Shown: positions 14,747-20,748 of the stretch, one piece after another | How positions within the stretch are numbered: the first letter of the stretch is position 1 | How the letters are laid out: each line of letters begins with the position of its first letter | Source of the DNA: Clostridiales bacterium | GTDB taxonomy: Bacteria > Bacillota > Clostridia > Christensenellales > CAG-138 | Direction of reading: 5' to 3' | DNA: 20,748 bases | Assembly: GCA_031270585.1 (NCBI GenBank) | Contig: JAISXK010000148.1 | Span: 1 to 20,748, forward strand | Position numbers and translations under genes: made by a program | Notes under the pieces: model-generated | What the model saw: the letters and a program-made list of their open reading frames with translations, nothing else | What the model was told of the DNA's origin: nothing | The model's database searches: none

Positions 14747-16135
14747 TTAAAGGGTGCATTTTTCCAGTATATACGCCGCGAGCTTACATATGGGCAGGCG
14801 CTCCTGCAGCATGGTGTCGCGGTCGCGCACGGTTACGGTGTCGTCCTCCATGGTGTCAAAGTCAATCGTGACGCAAATGGGCGTGCCTATCTCATCCTGC
14901 CTGCGGTAGCGCCGGCCTATGGCGCCGGTTTCGTCATAATCCGCCATGCAGTGGCAACTGAGCATAGTGTATACCTGCCGCGCCTTTTCGCCAAGCTTTT
15001 TTTGCAGCGGCAGCACGGCAGCCTTATAGGGCGCAAGCGCGGGGTGTAGGCGCAACACCGTGCGCGCGTCGCCGCCATCCAATGTTTCTTCGTCATACGC
15101 TTCGCATAAAAACGCCAGCGCCACCCTGTCCGCGCCCAGCGAGGGCTCTATGCAATAGGGAACGTATTTTTTCGCGTTATCATAGGGGTCTACATATTCC
15201 ATATTCTCGCCGGAGCGTTCGGCATGCTGGCGCAAATCATAATCCGTCCTGTCCGCTATGCCCCAAAGCTCACCCCAGCCAAAGGGGAAAAGATATTCGA
15301 TATCCGTCGTGCCTTTGGAGTAATGCGAGAGCTCCTCTCTGGCGTGTTCGCGCATCCTGATGCTTTTTTCCGATATGTTGAGCGAAAGCAGCCAGTTTTT
15401 GCAATAATCCTTCCAATATGCGTACCACTCCAGATCCGTTCCCGGTTCGCAGAAAAACTCCAGCTCCATCTGCTCAAACTCGCGGGTGCGAAATACGAAG
15501 TTGCCCGGCGTAATTTCGTTGCGGAAGGATTTACCTATCTGCGCGATGCCAAACGGCACCTTTTTGCGGGTGGTGCGCTGCACATTTTTAAAGTTGACGA
15601 ATATTCCCTGCGCGGTTTCCGGCCGCAGATAGATTTCGGACGAGCTATCCTCCGTAACGCCCTGGAAGGTTTTGAACATCAGGTTGAATTTGCGTATCGG
15701 CGTAAAATCACGCGCGCCGCAATCGGGGCAGGCGACGCCCTTTTCCGCAATAAACGCTTCCATCCGGCCGTTGTCCCACCCGTCGGGCCGCACATCAAAA
15801 AGGGCATGCTCTTTTGCGTAATCCTCTATCAGCTTATCCGCGCGAAAGCGCGCCTTGCACGCTTTACAATCCATGAGCGGGTCGGAAAACCCCCCCACAT
15901 GGCCCGACGCCACCCATACTTCGGGGTTCATCAATATGGCGCTGTCCATGCCCACATTGTACGGGCTTTCCTGCACGAATTTGCGCCACCAGGCGCGTTT
16001 CACATTGTTTTTAAACTCTACGCCCAGCGGCCCGTAATCCCAGGAGTTTGCCAAACCCCCATATATTTCGGAACCGGGAAATATGATGCCCCTGTTCTTG
16101 CAAAGCGCGACGATCTTCTCCATGGATTTTGCCAT
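14747..16135 (-). CDS. glyS: Glycyl-tRNA synthetase, single-chain class II type
   Basis: A 462-residue cytosolic enzyme that charges tRNA-Gly, of the homodimeric (alpha2) type rather than the alpha/beta type. Early landmarks are GIIFPGSEIYGGLANSWDYG (16-35) and RPE (171-173). Motif 2 is FRNE followed by the conserved TREFEQMELEFF (204-228), and motif 3 is GADRVALAFL. Two Cys-x-x-Cys pairs (C90/C93 and C136/C139) suggest a zinc-ribbon insertion. The ATG is preceded by AGGAGG. It has its own promoter and a roughly 135-base leader in which I see no T-box. Confidence 0.96.
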   Translation of the reverse strand: MAKSMEKIVALCKNRGIIFPGSEIYGGLANSWDYGPLGVEFKNNVKRAWWRKFVQESPYNVGMDSAILMNPEVWVASGHVGGFSDPLMDCKACKARFRADKLIEDYAKEHALFDVRPDGWDNGRMEAFIAEKGVACPDCGARDFTPIRKFNLMFKTFQGVTEDSSSEIYLRPETAQGIFVNFKNVQRTTRKKVPFGIAQIGKSFRNEITPGNFVFRTREFEQMELEFFCEPGTDLEWYAYWKDYCKNWLLSLNISEKSIRMREHAREELSHYSKGTTDIEYLFPFGWGELWGIADRTDYDLRQHAERSGENMEYVDPYDNAKKYVPYCIEPSLGADRVALAFLCEAYDEETLDGGDARTVLRLHPALAPYKAAVLPLQKKLGEKARQVYTMLSCHCMADYDETGAIGRRYRRQDEIGTPICVTIDFDTMEDDTVTVRDRDTMLQERLPICKLAAYILEKCTL

Positions 16136-16154
16136 AACACAAATCCTCCTGATT

Positions 16155-16191
16155 TTATGAAATGAAACAGGGCTTTAATTATGAAATGAAA
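16155..16191. repeat. 13-base direct repeat in the glyS leader
   Basis: TTATGAAATGAAA occurs exactly at 16155-16167 and again at 16179-16191. Both copies lie within the transcribed leader of glyS, 20 to 55 bases before the start codon. Confidence 0.7.
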
Positions 16192-16277
16192 TAAGGCGTC
16201 TCAAAAACGATTATCATAAAAAAAGCCCGTCCTTCAGGTAACGCACATAAATAACGCGCCGTATACGGTTTGTTGTC

Positions 16278-16306
16278 AGTATAAAAAGCGGGGGGGGCCT
16301 TGTCAA
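16278..16306 (-). promoter_or_regulatory. Sigma-A promoter of glyS
   Basis: On the minus strand TTGACA (16306-16301) and TATACT (16283-16278) are separated by 17 bases. The spacer contains a run of eight C residues. Transcription should begin near 16271. Confidence 0.78.
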
Positions 16307-16472
16307 TACCCTTTTGCGCGGCCGGCGCGCGACGCAAGCGCAGCCATAAAAGCCCCCCTGTCCGCGCCGGCCCGAAACATCGCGAAAAGTACGGCAAAAA
16401 ATATAAGAAGACCGGCGTATTTTCGGCGGAATGTGGTGTATTGTACGTATGTGGGAAGATTTATTAATAAAT

Positions 16473-16502
16473 TTAACATTATACTATTACCGGTAATATT
16501 AT
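16473..16502 (+). promoter_or_regulatory. Candidate promoter of the NlpC/P60 operon with embedded palindrome
   Basis: TTAACA (16473-16478) and TATTAT (16497-16502) are 18 bases apart. The spacer carries a perfect 14-base palindrome, TATTACCGGTAATA (16485-16498), that overlaps the edge of the -10 element. That is a classic arrangement for repressor binding. The leader to the gene would be about 125 bases long. Confidence 0.55.
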
Positions 16503-16634
16503 TTAGAAATATATGAACGCGCCATAAATTATCCGCTCTGTGGTTGCATGAACATAAAAGATTAGATAAAATGTTGAAAAGCCACGAAAGTTTTTTTGGT
16601 TTTATCATACTCTCTCATGAAAGCAGGAGGCGGT

Positions 16635-17810
16635 ATGCCCGCAAATAGATTTAAACGGATAGGCGCCCGCAAAAAACGCGGCTTCTTGCGAAACGCTCTA
16701 TGCGGCATGGTATTGTTTTTCCGCAGGGCCGCCAACGCCGTCAAGGCGCTGCGGCCGGGGGGGCGTTTTGCGCTTTGTTCCATTGCCGGCGCGATTGTGG
16801 CCGGGGTCTTTTTATTGATATTTTTACCGCGTGAAACGGGATCTTCCGGCCTGGAGCCCATGGTGCTCAAAAGCCATGCGGCGGACGCTGCGGCGGCCGA
16901 TGCCCGTATGCTGCAGCTGGCTACGCCCACGCCTTCACCCACGCCCGTACCCACGCCCACGCCCGACCCCACACTGCAGGTTGGCGTTATGGACAGCGAG
17001 CGCGTGGAGGAACTGCAACGCCAATTGATGACGCTCGGGTATATGGATTTCGACGAACCCACACGGCATTACGGCCCCGCGACAAAATACGCGGTGGAAC
17101 TTTTTCAACGGCAGCACGGCTTGCAGCAGGATGGTATCGCCGGCCCGCAAACGCTGGAGATGATATTTTCCGGCGATGTGAAAAAATACACCATGGTTGA
17201 AGCGTTGCAGGGCAACGACGTAACCGCCTTTCAGGAGCAATTAAAAGAACTTGGCTATTTGAATAAGGTAACGGGATATTACGGCACCGAAACGGTGGCC
17301 TCCGTGAAGGAGTTTCAAAAACAAAACGGGTTATCACAGGACGGCAAGGCTGGCGAAAAAACGCTTGATATGATAAACTCGGACAAGGCAAAGGCAAGCC
17401 CTACGGTAGTAAAGGCCGCGCGCACCAAGGCCAATGTGGAAAAGATGATCACCACGGCAAAAGCGCAGGTGGGTAAAAAATATGTTTTGGGCAAAACGGG
17501 CCCCGATAGCTTTGATTGCTCCGGCTTGGTGTATTATTGCCTGAAGACAGCGGGCAGCAACCGCCGCCGGTTGACCGCCGCCGGCTATTCGCAGGTTTCG
17601 GATTGGGAAAAGATCTCGTTTTCCGGCATGAAGCGGGGCGACCTGGTGTTTTTCTATAACGACGCGAAAACAAAAGTGGGGCATGTGGGCATATACCTTG
17701 GCGGCGGCGAAATGATCGACGCGTCCAGCGGCAACGGCAAGGTGGTGCGCCGCTCCGCCTCCACATCCTACTGGAAATCGCACTTTGTATGCGCGCGCAG
17801 GCCTTGGTAG
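16635..17810 (+). CDS. Membrane-anchored NlpC/P60 peptidoglycan hydrolase with two PG-binding repeats
   Basis: A 391-residue protein with a strongly basic cytoplasmic N terminus (1-43), one membrane helix (about 44-64), a Pro/Thr-rich linker (about 97-113), two peptidoglycan-binding type 1 repeats (about 121-178 and 189-248) and a C-terminal NlpC/P60 domain (about 267-391). NlpC/P60 enzymes are cysteine peptidases that cut stem peptides of peptidoglycan. C295 (FDCSGLVYY) and H350 (VGHVGIYLGGG) are present. D362 (MIDASS) stands at the third active-site position, where histidine is common. ATG 16635 is chosen for the AGGAGG just upstream. An earlier ATG (16617) lacks one. It probably cleaves or remodels the wall during growth or sporulation. 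Confidence 0.92.
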   Translation: MPANRFKRIGARKKRGFLRNALCGMVLFFRRAANAVKALRPGGRFALCSIAGAIVAGVFLLIFLPRETGSSGLEPMVLKSHAADAAAADARMLQLATPTPSPTPVPTPTPDPTLQVGVMDSERVEELQRQLMTLGYMDFDEPTRHYGPATKYAVELFQRQHGLQQDGIAGPQTLEMIFSGDVKKYTMVEALQGNDVTAFQEQLKELGYLNKVTGYYGTETVASVKEFQKQNGLSQDGKAGEKTLDMINSDKAKASPTVVKAARTKANVEKMITTAKAQVGKKYVLGKTGPDSFDCSGLVYYCLKTAGSNRRRLTAAGYSQVSDWEKISFSGMKRGDLVFFYNDAKTKVGHVGIYLGGGEMIDASSGNGKVVRRSASTSYWKSHFVCARRPW

Positions 17811-17843
17811 GAAAGTCTCCTGCATGTCCGCGAGGTTACTTCT

Positions 17844-18713
17844 ATGACAAAACAAACGGTGGCATTTATTGGAACCGGCGCTATGGGCGCACCCATGGCC
17901 GCGCGCCTGATAGACGCGGGCTACCCGTTGCGCGTATTTAACCGCAGTAAAAACAAGGCCCTGCCTCTGATCGAAAAGGGTGCGGAATGGTGCAACGCGC
18001 CGGGGCATTGCGCGCAAAAGGCCAAATTTGTCGTCACCATGGCGGGCAACCCGCGCGATGTGGAAGAGATTTATTACGGCAGCATGGGCATATTTCAATA
18101 CGCGCGGCGTGGCGCGGTATTGATCGATATGACGACCGGCAGCCCCGCGATGGCCTGCCGCATATCTGCGGAAGCGGATGCGCGCGGCATGTACGCGCTG
18201 GACGCGCCCGTATCGGGAGATCCGGCGGCCGCCGCCGCCGCTTCGCTTCGCATATTCGTGGGCGGCGAGCAAAATGCCTTTGCAAAGGCGCGCCCGCTCT
18301 TAAAGCGTCTGGGCAAGCGTATTACGCATATCGGCCCTGCCGGCGCGGGGCAACACGCGAAAATGGCCGGCCAGATCGCCATTGCGGGCATACTGGGCGG
18401 TTTGTGCGAGGCGGTGGCGTATGTTGAGGCCATGGGCATAAACGGTATGAACGTACTTCATGCCATCGGCGAAGGCGCGGCCGATAGCTGGCAGATGCGG
18501 CACAACGGCGAAAGAATTCTTTCTCGCGATCCTGCGGGAGGCTTGCCTGTGCGGCTTTTTGCCAAGGACATGGACATTGCGCTGATGGAAGCCGACGAGC
18601 GCGAATTGACGCTGCCTATAGCGGAGGGTGTGCGCGGCATGTACCGCGCGCTACAGCAACGAGGCATGAATGATTGCGGCATACAATCGTTGATACAGTA
18701 TTTCGATCATTGA
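17844..18713 (+). CDS. 3-hydroxyisobutyrate dehydrogenase-family oxidoreductase
   Basis: A 289-residue NAD(P)-dependent enzyme of the beta-hydroxyacid dehydrogenase family (3-hydroxyisobutyrate or tartronate semialdehyde reductase type). The N-terminal Rossmann fingerprint is FIGTGAMGAPMA (8-19). The family substrate-loop motif reads DAPVSGDPAAAAAASL (120-135), where a more Gly-rich version is usual. The catalytic lysine is K173 in GAGQHAKMAGQI, with Gly176 where Asn is common. The substrate cannot be assigned. GAGG precedes ATG 17844. It lies 33 bases after the NlpC/P60 gene and is directly followed by a small membrane protein. Confidence 0.86.
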   Translation: MTKQTVAFIGTGAMGAPMAARLIDAGYPLRVFNRSKNKALPLIEKGAEWCNAPGHCAQKAKFVVTMAGNPRDVEEIYYGSMGIFQYARRGAVLIDMTTGSPAMACRISAEADARGMYALDAPVSGDPAAAAAASLRIFVGGEQNAFAKARPLLKRLGKRITHIGPAGAGQHAKMAGQIAIAGILGGLCEAVAYVEAMGINGMNVLHAIGEGAADSWQMRHNGERILSRDPAGGLPVRLFAKDMDIALMEADERELTLPIAEGVRGMYRALQQRGMNDCGIQSLIQYFDH

Positions 18714-18722
18714 GGTGGTTCT

Positions 18723-18971
18723 ATGCCTTTCGCAAAACCGATCCGCAAAAGAAGAAAGCGCTTTTCTATCAATTGGGGGCGTTTCTTTTTGTTTCTGGCA
18801 TTACTGGCCGGATTATTATCGGTCATAACAATAATATTCTTATTATTAACTGATAATGTAAATAATACTGACGCGCTCTTTGCCGGCCCCGCACTGCCGC
18901 AAGCCGCTGCGGGCACGCTTTTTATGCCCGCGCGTCAGGTGTCGTGGCGTCAGCGCTATTGTGATTTATAA
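18723..18971 (+). CDS. Small single-pass membrane protein
   Basis: An 82-residue protein with a very basic N terminus (KPIRKRRKR, 5-13) and one long hydrophobic helix (about 20-42), followed by a short outside tail. It is not recognised. GAGGTGG overlaps the upstream stop codon and precedes the ATG by about 5 bases, so it is likely translated from the same mRNA. Small size and lack of a known domain keep confidence moderate. Confidence 0.6.
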   Translation: MPFAKPIRKRRKRFSINWGRFFLFLALLAGLLSVITIIFLLLTDNVNNTDALFAGPALPQAAAGTLFMPARQVSWRQRYCDL

Positions 18972-18994
18972 CGTTTGCCCGTCGCTGGCAAGCG
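18972..18994. terminator. Hairpin between the convergent small membrane gene and spo0A
   Basis: CGTTTGCC (18972-18979) pairs with GGCAAGCG (18987-18994) with one G-U wobble around a 7-base loop, immediately after the stop codon. No T tract follows on the + strand, and only TTATAAATC on the minus strand. It may act as a weak bidirectional terminator. Confidence 0.32.
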
Positions 18995-19040
18995 GTGCGG
19001 GGCGGCAAAGAGCGCCGCGCGCCTATCAATCATCATCTCA

Positions 19041-19835
19041 TCACGCGCTTGCGTCCGCAATCGCCTTTTCCCGGCCTTTTTCCATTACGAGCTTGTCCGC
19101 CACAAGCGCAATGAACTCGCCGTTGGTGGGTTTATCGTTTTTGGAATAAATATTATAGCCGAATAACTGGTTGATGTTTTCAATTTTTCCTCTCGTCCAC
19201 GCAACCTCGATAGCATGGCGAATGGCGCGCTCTACCTTGCTGGGCGAAGTATTGAACGATTTTGCGATGCCCGGGTACAGCTCTTTGGTGATATGGTTGA
19301 TAAGCGCCGGCGTAAAGTACACCATGCGGATGCCTTCGCGCAGGTAATGATACCCTTTGATATGCGCGGGTATGCCCGCAACCAGAAACACCGATGTAAT
19401 CTTCTCATCCAGCGTGCGCGGCGGCTGCGACATGGGAGTGATCGTTACGCCGGCCTCCGACGATACGCTTAGCGTATCCAGTACGCGCTTGAAAAGCGTT
19501 TCGGGCTCTATGGGCTTTACCATAAAGTATTTTGCCCCCAACGCGCAGGCGTTTCTGATCATACCTTCGTTACGGATCGCCGACACAACGATGAAGGATG
19601 GCTTCTCATTCCCGTTTGCGCTCAACTGTTCCAGCACGCCAAGGCCATCGAGTTTGGGCATGATCAAATCCATGATAACGGCGTCATAGCGCGTAGCGTT
19701 GATCTTTTCCAGCGCCGTACGGCCATCGCCTGCCGTATCAACCTGGCGGATTTGCTCCTGCACAGAAAAATAACTTCTCACCAAAGTCAGGTATTGCGGG
19801 TCGTCGTCAACGAGTAAGATACGGAACTTTGTCAT
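19041..19835 (-). CDS. spo0A: Stage 0 sporulation response regulator Spo0A
   Basis: This 264-residue protein is the master regulator of entry into sporulation. The receiver domain (about 1-125) has the acidic pocket LLVDDD (D10-D12), the phosphoacceptor D56 in VIMDLIMPKLDG, the conserved threonine/serine region IVVSA and the lysine of MVKPIE. A linker (about 126-148) leads to the DNA-binding domain (about 149-264), whose recognition helix lies in SPSKVERAIRHAIEVAWTRG. These residues are almost those of Bacillus and Clostridium Spo0A. Phosphorylated Spo0A binds TGTCGAA boxes to switch on sporulation genes. AGGGGG lies 5 bases before the ATG and is partly in a hairpin. Confidence 0.97.
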   Translation of the reverse strand: MTKFRILLVDDDPQYLTLVRSYFSVQEQIRQVDTAGDGRTALEKINATRYDAVIMDLIMPKLDGLGVLEQLSANGNEKPSFIVVSAIRNEGMIRNACALGAKYFMVKPIEPETLFKRVLDTLSVSSEAGVTITPMSQPPRTLDEKITSVFLVAGIPAHIKGYHYLREGIRMVYFTPALINHITKELYPGIAKSFNTSPSKVERAIRHAIEVAWTRGKIENINQLFGYNIYSKNDKPTNGEFIALVADKLVMEKGREKAIADASA

Positions 19836-19843
19836 ATTATCCC

Positions 19844-19868
19844 CCTAGAATAATCATATATTCTTAGG
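19844..19868 (-). promoter_or_regulatory. Hairpin overlapping the spo0A ribosome-binding site
   Basis: On the minus strand CCTAAGAATA pairs with TATTCTAGG around the loop TATGAT: nine base pairs with one bulged A. The 3' arm ends in AGG, which is the start of the spo0A Shine-Dalgarno AGGGGG (19846-19841). The fold would partly hide the ribosome-binding site. Confidence 0.6.
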
Positions 19869-20000
19869 CTGCTGCCCCCGAGCCGCCATAAGTCAAACTG
19901 CTTGCCACAAATTTGCATGATCGTGGGTTATTTGTTAATATCTTGTATATATTGTATCAAAAACATCTAAAAAATGGCAGGGGTGAATAACAAATGATAC

Positions 20001-20007
20001 TGTCGAA
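20001..20007 (+). promoter_or_regulatory. Candidate Spo0A binding box (proximal)
   Basis: An exact TGTCGAA, the established Spo0A (0A) box core, lies 166 bases upstream of the spo0A start codon, in reverse orientation to spo0A. It supports autoregulation. Confidence 0.6.
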
Positions 20008-20217
20008 AGATCAGCGCCTGCCGCACTGATTTTGTAGCATGGGCAAATATATTGTCTTCAGGAGGAAAAATAGGGCTGGCTACATAATATCGTATACTGT
20101 ATTATAGAGTTATCTATATATTGATTCATTTCGCCTTTGATTGTCGATTTAACGGCATACTGATGAGGGCCCGTAAAAAGTATGGGCGCTATTCGCGCGG
20201 GGGCGTTTCATGGATTT

Positions 20218-20224
20218 TGTCGAA
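20218..20224 (+). promoter_or_regulatory. Candidate Spo0A binding box (distal)
   Basis: A second exact TGTCGAA, flanked as TTTTGTCGAATTT, lies about 383 bases upstream of spo0A and 136 bases past the end of the LysM gene. The flanks match the extended 0A consensus better than those of the proximal box. Confidence 0.55.
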
Positions 20225-20359
20225 TTTATGCCCATTCAAAAACCCTTTGCCGCCTTATGCCGGATTGGCGCGCTTTTGCCAAAAGCACGACAAAGGGGCG
20301 CCAAAGCGCGGCGCCGCCGACGGGAATATATCATGCCTTGCGCCTTGCTTTCGCGCTTT

Positions 20360-20748
20360 TTAATGGGCTGTAGCTTTTGCGGATAGTATCATGATGGGGC
20401 GCCCATCGTCAAAGGGTTCGTTTATTTCCGGGTTCCAACCCTGCAGTTGCCCGGGCGTTACGCCAAATTCTTTGCCTACGCTCCAGAACGTTTCTCCAAC
20501 GGTAGTATATTTGATCAGTATGCCGTTCTCCCTTTTTACAATATCCCCCTCTTCGATATCCACCGCCAAATCGATATATACCAATTCACGCAGCAATGCG
20601 CTTGATTCGAGCGTAAACGTGCAATTGAGCATGCGTCCGCCGCCCGTGCTCTGCGTATTGAGAGCGCGCACCTCCACGTATGTGTCGGGCATAAAGGGCG
20701 CGTCCAGCACGCACCGGAAGGGGACATCCTCCTCAAAGCCTGTAAGCA
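20360..20748 (-). CDS. C-terminal part of a LysM protein resembling DUF3794/SipL spore-coat proteins
   Basis: The reading frame is open to the window edge, so only the last 128 residues are visible and the true start lies outside. The first half (EEDVPFRCVLDAPFMPDTYV and on) resembles the DUF3794 (SPOCS) repeat. The end is a LysM domain (IKYTTVGETFWSVGKEFGV, then LQGWNPEIN and PIMIL). This combination occurs in Clostridium SipL, which links the spore coat to SpoIVA. LysM domains bind GlcNAc-type polymers. Its position beside spo0A fits a sporulation role. The domain assignment of the first half is tentative because it is partial. Confidence 0.7.
   Translation of the reverse strand, partial: LTGFEEDVPFRCVLDAPFMPDTYVEVRALNTQSTGGGRMLNCTFTLESSALLRELVYIDLAVDIEEGDIVKRENGILIKYTTVGETFWSVGKEFGVTPGQLQGWNPEINEPFDDGRPIMILSAKATAH

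Larger units (their letters stand above)
16136..16634. other. Divergent intergenic region between glyS and the NlpC/P60 gene
   Basis: This 499-base region holds the glyS leader and promoter on the left and the NlpC/P60 promoter with its palindrome on the right. Between them (about 16307-16440) is a GC-rich and then AT-rich stretch with no convincing gene. The reading frames across it lack a ribosome-binding site. Confidence 0.6.
19836..20359. other. Intergenic region upstream of spo0A
   Basis: This 524-base gap carries the spo0A leader hairpin and two candidate 0A boxes. A weak promoter-like pair TTGATA/TAACAA on the minus strand lies around 19930-19960. GC-rich inverted repeats near 20250-20310 follow the LysM gene stop but lack a T tract. 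An 80-codon + strand reading frame at 20121-20363 has no ribosome-binding site and is not called. Confidence 0.5.

Noticed and set aside
16218..16267. Possible attenuator in the glyS leader ending in seven T residues
   Set aside because: GACGGGC before the T run has no complementary upstream arm beyond about four bases, so no convincing terminator stem forms.
20121..20363. 80-codon + strand reading frame between the LysM gene and spo0A
   Set aside because: It starts with TTG, has no ribosome-binding site, has an odd composition, and covers the distal 0A box and GC-rich inverted repeats. It shows no recognisable domain.
1..20748. Insertion sequences, prophage genes, CRISPR arrays or toxin-antitoxin pairs
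   Set aside because: No transposase, integrase, repeat-spacer array or small paired genes were seen. The region reads as ordinary chromosomal operons.

Overview
The window most likely comes from a spore-forming (or formerly spore-forming) Firmicute of the class Clostridia with moderate GC. The evidence is a full-length Spo0A with its own candidate 0A boxes, an FMN riboswitch driving a RibU-type ECF transporter, two class B sortase-like proteins, a single-chain glycyl-tRNA synthetase and Gram-positive wall-hydrolase architecture. The genus cannot be told from the sequence. Coding density is high and nearly every gene belongs to a short, tightly packed operon.

Region 1 (1-4.7 kb, + strand) is a flavin-uptake operon. 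A strong promoter, an FMN riboswitch and a terminator/antiterminator pair precede ribU. The complete energising module ecfA1-ecfA2-ecfT follows, then an unrecognised membrane-anchored protein and truA. Most junctions overlap or are very short. Riboflavin scarcity therefore probably raises the substrate-binding subunit and the shared ATPase/transmembrane core together.

Region 2 (4.85-5.46 kb, + strand) is a single gene for a YpsA/DUF1273-like SLOG protein with its own extended -10 promoter. Region 3 (5.6-10.0 kb, - strand) is a polyamine uptake operon in the order HTH-cupin regulator, potA, potB, potC, potD. It has a clear promoter and a three-half-site candidate operator in the leader.

Region 4 (10.27-13.66 kb, - strand) is the most unusual part. 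It is a transcription unit bounded by a good promoter and a good terminator, encoding a small three-helix membrane protein and two divergent secreted proteins in which SH3b repeats are fused to a class B sortase-like domain with an intact His-Cys-Arg set. Both sortase domains share an extra cysteine pair. Region 5 (13.7-16.3 kb, - strand) holds glyS, a glyoxalase I-like VOC protein and tadA.

Region 6 (16.47-18.97 kb, + strand) starts with a promoter whose spacer carries a perfect 14-bp palindrome. It encodes an anchored NlpC/P60 wall hydrolase, a hydroxyisobutyrate-dehydrogenase-family enzyme and a small membrane protein. Region 7 (19.0-20.75 kb, - strand) is spo0A, with a hairpin over its ribosome-binding site and two TGTCGAA boxes upstream. 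It is preceded by the 3' end of a LysM protein that resembles DUF3794/SipL spore-coat proteins and runs off the window.
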